A DNA stretch of 11,204 nucleotides from JBFMFR01 sp040752025 (GTDB taxonomy: Bacteria; Chloroflexota; Anaerolineae; Anaerolineales; UBA4823). The notes below the pieces were generated by a model. That model ran no database searches. It had not been told where the DNA came from and saw only the letters and a list, made by a program, of their open reading frames with translations. The stretch lies in the NCBI GenBank assembly GCA_040752025.1, contig JBFMFR010000085.1:1-11204 (forward strand), given 5' to 3'. Below, one piece after another: positions 1-6,241 of this stretch. The position numbers and the translations under genes are program-made. The stretch's first letter is position 1, and each line of letters starts with the position of its first letter.

Positions 1-21
1 CATCATTACCAGTTGGCTCAT
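1..21 (-). CDS. Possible 5' end of a minus-strand gene leaving the window
   Basis: The minus strand has GGGAG (complement of 28-32) 6 nt before ATG (21-19), and seven codons (MSQLVMM) are open to the window edge. Nothing about the product can be inferred. If real, it would be a gene transcribed away from the broken dnaE fragment, which would fit a mobile element or rearranged segment joined at about 121-135. Support is limited to the ribosome-binding site spacing. Confidence 0.2.
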
Positions 22-89
22 ATGGGTCTCCCGATGATCGCCTTTCGGCGGTATAGAGACATCGAGGATACTCCTGTGAGCCAATTTTT
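11..89 (+). repeat. Nested inverted repeats able to form a branched hairpin, followed by a T-run
   Basis: An outer helix pairs 11-20 with 77-86 (core TTGGCTCA / TGAGCCAA, one G-U pair). Inside it, GTCTC (26-30) pairs with GAGAC (56-60), enclosing a second hairpin CGCC-TTTC-GGCG (39-50). A small AGGA / TCCT hairpin lies at 65-75. The layout resembles a three-way junction, and five T residues (85-89) follow the outer helix, so on the plus strand it could act as a terminator or be the 3' part of a structured RNA. The same bases contain well-spaced ribosome-binding sites on the minus strand, so the two readings compete. Pairings were found by eye. I recognise no RNA family. Confidence 0.4.
18..62 (-). 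CDS. Possible 14-codon leader ORF on the minus strand
   Basis: On the minus strand an AGGAG sequence (complement of 71-75) sits 8 nt before an ATG (62-60). This opens a frame reading MSLYRRKAIIGRPI and then TGA (20-18). The TGA overlaps the ATG of a second possible start (21-19) in an ATGA arrangement typical of translational coupling. The peptide is too short to assign. The good ribosome-binding site and the overlap are the only evidence, and the same bases form inverted repeats, so this may be chance. Confidence 0.2.
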   Translation of the reverse strand: MSLYRRKAIIGRPI

Positions 90-96
90 ATCAAGG

Positions 97-120
97 GCGC
101 GCCCCATTACTTTGGCGCGC
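97..120. repeat. Perfect 7-bp GC-rich inverted repeat at the dnaE break point
   Basis: GCGCGCC (97-103) and GGCGCGC (114-120) are exact reverse complements separated by 10 nt. The right arm is directly followed by an in-frame TAA (121-123), and recognisable polymerase sequence begins within about 15 nt. A short hairpin just inside a junction is what the ends of IS200/IS605-type elements look like, but no transposase is visible and the other end is outside the window, so that reading is inference. Confidence 0.45.
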
Positions 121-123
121 TAA

Positions 124-921
124 CAAACTCTTCAGGAAAAATTCATCGCCGGGGCCTTCGAGCGCCACAAAGTGCCCGAAGAAATCGCCGGGCGCGTCTG
201 GGAGTTAATGGCCGCCTTTGCGGGCTATGGTTTCCCCAAGGCTCATGCCGCCTCCTACGCCCAACTGGCCTGGCGCGCCGCCTGGTGCAAGGTTCACTAC
301 CCGGCAGTCTTTATGGCCGCAGTGCTGGCCAACTGGGGTGGCTATTACCCTCAACGAGTTTACCTCACGGAAGCCCGCCGCATGGGGCTGTCTGTCCACC
401 CGCCGGATGTCAACTTCGCACAACGCCAGTTCAGCACGCTCTACCTGCCAGGCGAGCCACAGGCTCAGCCAGCGTTATTTATGGGTCTCGACCAGGTGCG
501 CGAACTCACCCGCCGCACTCAAAAGCGCATCTTGCAAGCGCGGCCCTTCCATACCATCGATGATTTTCTGGCGCGCGTCGACCCCCGTCCTATCGAGGCC
601 GAAAACCTGGCCAAAGCCGGCGCACTGGAGGCTTTTGGGACAATCCCCGCGCTGCTGCGCCGCCTCGAGCGCGGCGGCTGGCAGGGCGGACAGTTGACGC
701 TATTCCCTTTCGAAGACCAGGCGAGCCAGGAACTGTCCATATCCGAGAGAGCCGCCCTTCAGGAGACAGTCCTGGGAACCAGTGTGGTCGCTCATCCGCT
801 GGAGCTGGTCGCTGCTCAAATTGCCTCCAGCGGGGCTTTAACCACCGTGGAAGCCGCCGCTCGCCTGGGGCAGCGCCTGCGCCAGGGCGGCAGCGGCGGC
901 GGACAGCGCGGCAGTTGGTAA
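124..921 (+). pseudogene. DNA polymerase III alpha (DnaE family), 3' fragment lacking the N-terminal part
   Basis: The frame is open from after TAA (121-123) to TAA (919-921), 265 codons. A GTG at 172 is a possible start, but family similarity already begins at about 136 (QEKFIAGAFERHKVP), so the gene is cut rather than started here. The signature FAGYGFPKAHAASYAQL (residues 16-32 from the GTG) and GGYYPQRVYLTEARRMG belong to the fingers/helix-hairpin-helix part of bacterial DnaE. QLTLF (174-178) fits a beta-clamp-binding motif, and LGTSVVAHPLEL matches the stretch just before the OB-fold. The frame then ends in a Gly/Ser/Arg-rich tail where the OB-fold should start. The PHP domain and the polymerase active site (together roughly 700 or more residues) are absent. 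The short-type features look closer to DnaE2/ImuC-like or short DnaE proteins than to E. coli DnaE. It is probably non-functional as a polymerase. Confidence 0.8.
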
Positions 922-1127
922 TCGCGCGAACGTCTGAACTCGCAACTGCGCGTATCAACACCGCGCAAAAACTGAATCAGATATGCGGCCAGCCCGTTTG
1001 GGGCAGCCACATATTTGTTTTTAAATAACCCTTTGCTCTACAGCGAAACGCAGATGGTATTCAGTTTCGGTCTTACCAATAGAACAAAGCTGAAATTCAT
1101 CAGGGTGAACGTATGTAACCGGATATG
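922..1127. other. Intergenic stretch without a recognisable gene
   Basis: The region lies between the dnaE remnant and the convergent lipoprotein gene. On the minus strand one frame just beyond the lipoprotein stop stays open to TAA at 1023-1021 and reads, in part, VHPDEFQLCSIGK and TETEYHLRF. It has no start codon or ribosome-binding site, so it is at most a short gene relic. I see no clear terminator hairpin with a T-run. Confidence 0.4.
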
Positions 1128-3215
1128 TTATGGTAACAGCTCTACTGTGAAGTAATCGAAATCAGCAGTTGTTTCGCCCGCAAAGGCTTGTGAGGCTATC
1201 AGGCCAACATAGAATGGTATGATGTTGCTTTCATACGTACCGATAACAACCCATTCTGTTCCATTCTCACTAAAGTAGCCTGTATAGGTTGTTCCCTCAC
1301 GACGCAAGCGCAAATAGGCTTGTGCTTCGCTCTTTACAGCGGTTGCAAAATTACTTATTCCAGGTGCATCCCTCTCAACATGATCAAAGTAGATCGCGTT
1401 GCCAATTCCCGCAAATGCACGGCCGAATTGTATAGCATTTCCTTGACTCTGGTAGATCAACAGCCCAGCGAATTGAAAGTTGCTCTGAGGTAAAAAATGC
1501 ACAAATGTAGAGATCTCGAAATTGCCATTTGGCGCTTTGCGCACGAGAAAGTTCTTTGGTTCCCCACTAATACTGCCAGGTTGTAGAATGATGCGTAATG
1601 CACCGGGCTCTTCACTAAGGTTCCAGTGAGTGGGGTCCTCGCCTATCCATTCCCAACCAGCAGATAATTCATCCTCAAATTCATCGCGGAACAGTAAAGC
1701 ATCTGTAGATACCGTTGCCGTCGATTCGGGGGTTTCCGTTAACACTGGCGCTGTCTCTTGTGCGAGTGGCAATCTATCTGACTGAGTACAGCCATCTTCG
1801 TGGATCAAGAATACCGGTGCTGATGCTCCATAATTTGCATATACAAAATCGTGACCACCATCGCCATCAATATCAAGGATAGTGTAATAAATTGAATCTA
1901 ATCCGACCTCCAGATCGGTTTGTGAGAAGTAGCCGGAACCATTATTTTCAAAGAGAAATGGATCAGGATCAAATTCGGTCCAGTTTCTGGCGATTAAATC
2001 CAGATCTCCATCATTATCAATATCTACCAGATCGAGCCAATAGATATAATTGCGATCTGGATCACTTGAGTTCGGCATCCGTATTTCTGTCTCATCGGTG
2101 AAAGTTCCATCCTGATTATTGATCAGCAATTGAAAGAATCTTCCCGCCCAAACAGGCTCAGTTCGGGAATATACAATGATCAGGTCCTGGTAGTTATCCG
2201 AGTTCAGGTCTGCGGCGACGATATCCAGAGCCAGCCATGTGGAAGAGAGTTTTTTGGGAATGGCGTTCTTGGATAGAATGAACTTACCGTTTCCATCGTT
2301 GACCAGCACAATGGAGCCGGAAATCGAATATGCATTTCGGAGCCAATCGTCAGCACTTTCGCCGAGGACAAGGTCTGGAAAGGAATCATTGTTTACATCC
2401 ACAAACTCACTGGCAGTGTACTGATTCTGAGTCTGCCCTAATTGTGGCGGTAGCAAATGGTCTGCAACGGCGAATACTCCTTTGCCATCATTCAGCAGCA
2501 GTTGAGGATCTATTTGGTTTAGACCACCTACATTACCCACGTAGATATCAATATCCCCGTCATGATCAACGTCAGCGCTGGTGACCGAATGGGGGCCATC
2601 GTTCTGTTGAGGAATATTGCCCGTGGAATTTTCGAGCCTTCCATCCGCATTCGATAGTAGCAATACATTCTGATATCCGGGAAATGGATCTGTGTCCAGT
2701 CCACCTATGGCAAGAAAAAGATCATTTTTGCCATCTGCATTGAAATCTTCAACAACCATGGGGATTGCGGGCAATCCTTGAAGTTCAGGAATCTCTCCTG
2801 CGAGCAAGTCAGAAGTACCCAGGTAAAGACTTCCATTGCCATTGTTTAGCAGGATCTCAAATTTGAAGGTTTCCTCATCCCCCCATATTGACCAGGTGAT
2901 CAGCACATCATCAAGCCCATCAGAGTTGAAGTCGCCAGTTAACAGCATCGGTTCAGAATCTTTTCTTTTGTTATTGACAACATTGAGGATTTGTTGCGGT
3001 CTTCTATAAATCGGGCACTTAGGAATTGCCGTATTTATTGGGATGGACTTCGTTGGCGATAGTTCCGGAGGGGTCGTTGGTGGATGAGTGGGGGTCTGCG
3101 GAGGGAGTTTTGTAGAGGATGAAGATTGTGTGGTTGGCGCTTGCCCAGCACAGGAAACCAAAACAAGAGAAACTACTATCGACAAGATGAAAGCTGAACT
3201 TGTTTTGCTATGCAT
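1128..3215 (-). CDS. Secreted lipoprotein with seven FG-GAP/VCBS calcium-loop repeats and a concanavalin-like C-terminal domain
   Basis: This 695-residue protein starts with a lipoprotein signal: K4, a hydrophobic run 8-21 and lipobox LVSC with C22. It is therefore probably anchored by lipid on the outer side of a membrane. A Pro/Thr/Ser-rich linker follows (about 27-60). Seven calcium-binding loops of DxNxDG type start at residues 95, 157, 215, 273, 336, 398 and 448. The spacing of about 50-63 residues is that expected for the blades of an integrin-like seven-bladed beta-propeller. A second Thr-rich linker (about 488-506) leads to a roughly 190-residue domain (LFRDEFEDELSAGWEW to the end) resembling concanavalin/laminin-G-like sugar-binding domains of glycosidases. 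No catalytic domain is visible, so a binding or adhesive surface role is inferred. Ribosome-binding site AAAGGAG (complement of 3222-3228) supports the ATG at 3215. The gene is clearly AT-richer than its neighbours, suggesting transfer. Confidence 0.85.
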   Translation of the reverse strand: MHSKTSSAFILSIVVSLVLVSCAGQAPTTQSSSSTKLPPQTPTHPPTTPPELSPTKSIPINTAIPKCPIYRRPQQILNVVNNKRKDSEPMLLTGDFNSDGLDDVLITWSIWGDEETFKFEILLNNGNGSLYLGTSDLLAGEIPELQGLPAIPMVVEDFNADGKNDLFLAIGGLDTDPFPGYQNVLLLSNADGRLENSTGNIPQQNDGPHSVTSADVDHDGDIDIYVGNVGGLNQIDPQLLLNDGKGVFAVADHLLPPQLGQTQNQYTASEFVDVNNDSFPDLVLGESADDWLRNAYSISGSIVLVNDGNGKFILSKNAIPKKLSSTWLALDIVAADLNSDNYQDLIIVYSRTEPVWAGRFFQLLINNQDGTFTDETEIRMPNSSDPDRNYIYWLDLVDIDNDGDLDLIARNWTEFDPDPFLFENNGSGYFSQTDLEVGLDSIYYTILDIDGDGGHDFVYANYGASAPVFLIHEDGCTQSDRLPLAQETAPVLTETPESTATVSTDALLFRDEFEDELSAGWEWIGEDPTHWNLSEEPGALRIILQPGSISGEPKNFLVRKAPNGNFEISTFVHFLPQSNFQFAGLLIYQSQGNAIQFGRAFAGIGNAIYFDHVERDAPGISNFATAVKSEAQAYLRLRREGTTYTGYFSENGTEWVVIGTYESNIIPFYVGLIASQAFAGETTADFDYFTVELLP

Positions 3216-3245
3216 CTCATTCTCCTTTCAACTAGGCGTTAAGAA

Positions 3246-3251
3246 ATTCTA
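3246..3251 (-). promoter_or_regulatory. Candidate extended -10 promoter of the lipoprotein gene
   Basis: The minus strand reads TGGTAGAAT, an extended -10 of the TGnTAnnnT type, 30 nt before the ATG at 3215. No good -35 is seen. The predicted start would leave a leader of about 24 nt that includes the AAAGGAG ribosome-binding site. It would let the gene be expressed independently of the helicase gene, which ends 90 nt upstream. Confidence 0.45.
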
Positions 3252-3305
3252 CCACATCAGCACTTCCCGCCGCGGATGGAGGGTGTTGAGTTGAAGGGTG
3301 GTGGG

Positions 3306-5717
3306 TTAGTCCGCCCCATCCCAGAATCGCCTCAGCTTATCCTTTATCTCGCCCGTGCTTTGCACCACCTGAAACCCCCGCCAGTGGCCAGGAAACAACC
3401 GCCGGTAGCGCGCCTGCGTAAACCGCTCATCGATCAACACAATCGCGCCCCGATCTGTCTCCGTGCGGATCACCCGGCCGGTCGCCTGCAAGACCCGGTT
3501 GAAACCCGGATACTGGTAAGCATATGCAAAACCGCTGCCGTTCTGGCGGTCGAAATACGCCTTGATCAAATTCCTCTCCAGGCATACCTGCGGCACCCCC
3601 ACCCCGACCACCACCGCCCCGATCAACCGTTCCCCCACCAGGTCGATACCCTCGCCGAAGACGCCCCCCATCACCGCCAGCCCCACCAGCGTTTCCGGGT
3701 TGCTGGCCGAAAACTGCGCCAGGAAATCATCCCGCTCCGCTTCCGTCATGCCCCGCTCCTGCACCAGCAGTTGCCCTTGCGGCAGCCATTCTGGCCGCCT
3801 TTCTTCGAGGGGTTCCAGTACCGCCGCCAGGTACGCATAAGAGGGGAAGAAAACCAGATAATTGCCTGCCTGAGCGCGGCATGTGGCCTCGATCGCCGCC
3901 GCAACCGCCGCGTAAGAATCCGCCCGCTGCGCGTATCGGGTCGCAATCCCGTTGTGCACCAGCAGGCTGGTATTCTCCATCGGAAACGGCGATTGGAAAA
4001 TCCGCCTGGGATGCCGCTCGGCGCCGGTCAGGAGCTGCATAAAGTAATCCATGGGCAGCAGCGTGGCCGAGAAAAAGATGCTCGACTGGCTGCGCGCCAG
4101 CCGGGAGGCCAGCATGGGGGCCGGGTCCAGGCAGAACAATTTGGCTTTGAGACCCGCCTGTCCCTGGCGCTCGAAGTAGGAGACGTAGAAAGTGTCGAAA
4201 TACTCGGACGTGCGCAGGTAGCTGCTGCACGTGAAATAGAATTCCAACAACTCTTGCCTGAATTCAGCCGCCTGGTTCAAGACCAGCCAGTCTTCTGCCT
4301 TTTGGCTGAATTCTCTCATCGCCTTGAGCAGCTCTTCCGGCGGCGCGTGCTCGACCAGCGCCGGCCTGCCTCCCGCCTGGCAGGCTTTGCGCTTCTCCAG
4401 CATGATCTTGTTGATCGCCTTCAGCTTTTTGGCCAGCCCAGGCAGATGCGGTTTCAGCCCGCGCTGCAAGTCCAGCACCGCCTGCTTATCCACCTCAGCC
4501 GAATACATCGCCCGGGCCCGGTCAGGAAGATTGTGCGCTTCGTCGATCAGGAAGACGTAGGCTTCGGTATCGAAGTCGAAGAAGCGATGCAGGTAGACCC
4601 GCGGGTCGAAGGCGTAGTTGTAATCACAGATGATGCAATCCGCCCACAGCGCCAGGTCCAGCGAAAACTCGAAAGGGCAGACCTGGTAGTGTTGGGCGAT
4701 CTCCTCGATGAGCGGGCGGGTAAAAGCCTGGTGCTGGTCGATCTCCTCCAGCGCCCTTTTCATCTTGCCAAAATAATCGCGCGCAAAGGGACAGATTTCC
4801 GGGTCGCAGACCGCCGGCGGGGAAAAACAGATCTTTTCTTTGGCCGTCAGGGTCACGCTGATCAAGTGCAGCCCGGCCTGGCGCATCTCCTCCAGCGACT
4901 TTTCTGCCACCAGGCGCCCGGGCGTTTTCGCCGTCAGGTAAAAGATCCTGGCAACTAACCCCTGCCCGAGGGCCTTCACCGCCGGGAAAAGGGTGGCGAT
5001 GGTCTTCCCCACGCCTGTGGGCGATTGTACGTACAGGCGTTGGCGATCCCGCAGGGCTTTGTAGACCGCCACGGCCATCTCTCGCTGGCCTGGGCGATAG
5101 GCCTCATAGGGGAACTCGAGCTGTTGGATCGATTGGTCGCGCCGGGCCTGCCAGGCACGCAGCTTTCGAAACCAGGCCAGATAGGGCGTGATCAGGTCGC
5201 AGAAAAAGCTTTCCAGCTCGGCCAGCGAATAATGGCGCTCGAAGGTTTTTTCTTCCCCCGAAAGTCGTCCGCTGCTGTCCAGGTGGGTATAGGTCAGGTG
5301 AATTTTGATCTCGCTGAGATCGAGCTGCCGGGCATACATATAAGCGTAGCACTGCGCCTGCGCCCAATGCAGCCGGTTGTGCGCCTCGCTCACCAGCTCC
5401 AGGCTGAGGGTGGTGGTTTTGATCTCCTCAAGGATCAGCGGCGTTTCGCTGGCGTACAGGCCATCGATGCGGCCGCGCACTTCCAGGGGCGGGTCAGTAC
5501 CTTCGACCCGGTAGGCGATCTCTACTTCGCTTTCATAGCCTGCGGGGCGGGAGCGCTGCACGCGCTGGTGGCCCTGCGTGCCGAGCTGGGCGCGGTCGCG
5601 CCTCTGGAACCCGCCCGGGGTGATATCCCCCGCTTGCAAGACGAATTCCACCAGGCTGTGGACAGAGACGATGTGAGGCTGGCTGGCTTCACTCTGAGTA
5701 ACGTGTTCGGTGTGCAT
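3306..5717 (-). CDS. DinG/XPD-family iron-sulfur helicase with N-terminal PD-(D/E)XK nuclease-like domain
   Basis: The protein is a predicted ATP-dependent 5'-3' DNA helicase of superfamily 2 (COG1199 type) acting in DNA repair or recombination. I chose the ATG at 5717 (803 residues). A TTG 99 nt upstream would run through the divergent promoter. Residues about 60-130 carry GRID (D85) and LEEIK (E98, K100), the D-x12-ExK pattern of RecB/Cas4-like nucleases. The helicase core has Walker A SPTGVGKT (232-239), four cysteines suited to an Fe-S cluster (C297, C304, C309, C347), DEAH (392-395) and motif VI QATGRVIR (744-751). All are intact. Nuclease-helicase fusions of this kind are known in bacteria, although the biological substrate is poorly defined. 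The nuclease has only the core residues, so its activity is uncertain. It lies head to head with the hicB promoter. Confidence 0.9.
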   Translation of the reverse strand: MHTEHVTQSEASQPHIVSVHSLVEFVLQAGDITPGGFQRRDRAQLGTQGHQRVQRSRPAGYESEVEIAYRVEGTDPPLEVRGRIDGLYASETPLILEEIKTTTLSLELVSEAHNRLHWAQAQCYAYMYARQLDLSEIKIHLTYTHLDSSGRLSGEEKTFERHYSLAELESFFCDLITPYLAWFRKLRAWQARRDQSIQQLEFPYEAYRPGQREMAVAVYKALRDRQRLYVQSPTGVGKTIATLFPAVKALGQGLVARIFYLTAKTPGRLVAEKSLEEMRQAGLHLISVTLTAKEKICFSPPAVCDPEICPFARDYFGKMKRALEEIDQHQAFTRPLIEEIAQHYQVCPFEFSLDLALWADCIICDYNYAFDPRVYLHRFFDFDTEAYVFLIDEAHNLPDRARAMYSAEVDKQAVLDLQRGLKPHLPGLAKKLKAINKIMLEKRKACQAGGRPALVEHAPPEELLKAMREFSQKAEDWLVLNQAAEFRQELLEFYFTCSSYLRTSEYFDTFYVSYFERQGQAGLKAKLFCLDPAPMLASRLARSQSSIFFSATLLPMDYFMQLLTGAERHPRRIFQSPFPMENTSLLVHNGIATRYAQRADSYAAVAAAIEATCRAQAGNYLVFFPSYAYLAAVLEPLEERRPEWLPQGQLLVQERGMTEAERDDFLAQFSASNPETLVGLAVMGGVFGEGIDLVGERLIGAVVVGVGVPQVCLERNLIKAYFDRQNGSGFAYAYQYPGFNRVLQATGRVIRTETDRGAIVLIDERFTQARYRRLFPGHWRGFQVVQSTGEIKDKLRRFWDGAD

Positions 5718-5728
5718 TTTCGCCTGAT

Positions 5729-5737
5729 ATTCTAGCA
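5729..5737 (-). promoter_or_regulatory. Candidate extended -10 of the helicase gene
   Basis: The minus strand reads TGCTAGAAT, again TGnTAGAAT as before the lipoprotein gene. It ends 11 nt before the ATG at 5717, so the transcript would have a very short leader (about 4 nt) with only a weak AGGCGA as ribosome-binding site. No convincing -35 was found. Confidence 0.4.
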
Positions 5738-5775
5738 CGGGTTTGGGGAGCCGAGCGCGGCAGACCGCGGCAGAA

Positions 5776-5803
5776 TTGACAACAGTATCAATAGTGGTAT
5801 TAT
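5776..5803 (+). promoter_or_regulatory. Strong sigma-70-type promoter of the hic-hut operon
   Basis: TTGACA (5776-5781), a 16-nt spacer and TATTAT (5798-5803) are close to consensus. The start of transcription would fall at about 5810, exactly where the ATG of the hicA remnant begins, so the first frame would be read leaderless. TTGA-N8-TCAA (5776-5791) overlaps the -35 and is a weak candidate operator for the HicB ribbon-helix-helix domain, because HicB proteins commonly repress their own promoter. Confidence 0.65.
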
Positions 5804-5809
5804 TTATCC

Positions 5810-5907
5810 ATGCCAAAAATCAAGGAAATCCTGACGATCATGCGGCGCAACCCCAGAGGAGGCGCTTATGCGAGCGATTGGAGATGCAAGAAAATGCTGG
5901 AGAATGA
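5810..5907 (+). pseudogene. hicA: hicA toxin gene reduced to its ends by internal deletion
   Basis: From ATG 5810 the frame reads MPKIKEILTIMRRNPRG, matching from memory the start of HicA toxins of the subgroup beginning with an ILxxMRRNPxG helix. The next bases do not continue into the expected dsRBD-like fold with its GSH-containing core. Instead another frame reads LCERLEMQENAGE and stops at TGA 5905-5907, overlapping the hicB start, as an intact hicA tail would do. An intact gene would be about 80-90 codons, so some 180 nt seem to be missing between roughly 5855 and 5870. The first frame runs on by chance into hicB, giving a possible 143-residue fusion. The assignment rests on the remembered N-terminus and on the neighbouring hicB. 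The tail match is weaker. Confidence 0.5.
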
Positions 5908-6241
5908 TCGCTATACGTATCGGGTTACCTGGTCTGAGGATGACGCTGAATATGTGGGGCTGTGCGTGGAATTCCCCAGCTTGAGCTGGCTGGCTTCCGA
6001 GCCGGAAACCGCTTTACAGGGCATCCGCCAGGTGGTTGCTGAGGTTGTGGCAGATTTACAGGCCAGCGGAGAACAGGTGCCTGAACCATTGGCCGTCAAA
6101 AAGTACAGCGGCCGTTTTATGGTGCGCGTCCCACCTGAACTGCACCGGCGACTGGCATTGGAAGCGGCAGAGTCGGGCATCAGTTTAAATCGCCTGGCTG
6201 CCGAAAAGTTGAGCCGCGCACAAACAAACTCCTCATGCTGA
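5894..6241 (+). CDS. hicB: HicB-type antitoxin, orphan, with C-terminal ribbon-helix-helix domain
   Basis: This is the antitoxin and autoregulator of a HicAB type II toxin-antitoxin system. The chosen ATG 5894 has TTGGAG (5878-5883) 10 nt upstream and gives 115 residues. Starting at 5810 instead would add 28 residues made of the hicA remnant. Residues 4-60 (YTYRVTWSEDDAEYVGLC, EFPSLSW, then GIRQVVAEVVADLQASGE) form the HicB partial RNase-H-like fold that neutralises HicA. Residues 73-107 (GRFMVRVPPELHRRLALEAA, then SGISLNRLAAEKLS) are an Arc/CopG-like ribbon-helix-helix DNA-binding domain. Both domains are complete with no stops, so it may persist as a DNA-binding regulator. Its stop overlaps the hutI start by 7 nt. 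Antitoxin identity is confident. Present function without HicA is unknown. Confidence 0.85.
   Translation: MLENDRYTYRVTWSEDDAEYVGLCVEFPSLSWLASEPETALQGIRQVVAEVVADLQASGEQVPEPLAVKKYSGRFMVRVPPELHRRLALEAAESGISLNRLAAEKLSRAQTNSSC

Noticed and set aside
1..90. Group II intron 3' end (domain V/VI)
   Set aside because: The nested hairpins lack the characteristic 34-nt domain V with its conserved catalytic triad and bulge.
22..490. Short repeat ATGGGTCTC at 22-30 and at about 481-489
   Set aside because: It is nine bases only, inside coding sequence at the second site, with no extended similarity around it. Chance is the best explanation.
3276..4958. A 560-codon open frame on the plus strand
   Set aside because: It lies fully antisense to the helicase gene, whose motifs are intact. 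The product is rich in Arg, Gln, His and Pro, as expected from the reverse strand of GC-rich coding DNA, and shows no domain.
5718..5816. TTG start extending the helicase by 33 residues
   Set aside because: It would run through the divergent promoter and overlap the hicA remnant start. The extra residues lack family features, and the ATG at 5717 follows an extended -10.
5857..5911. AGGAGG (5857-5862) followed by ATG (5868) as the start of a separate gene
   Set aside because: The frame from this ATG is not the hicB frame, and the short peptide it encodes has no recognisable features. The sequence is more likely part of the old hicA coding region.
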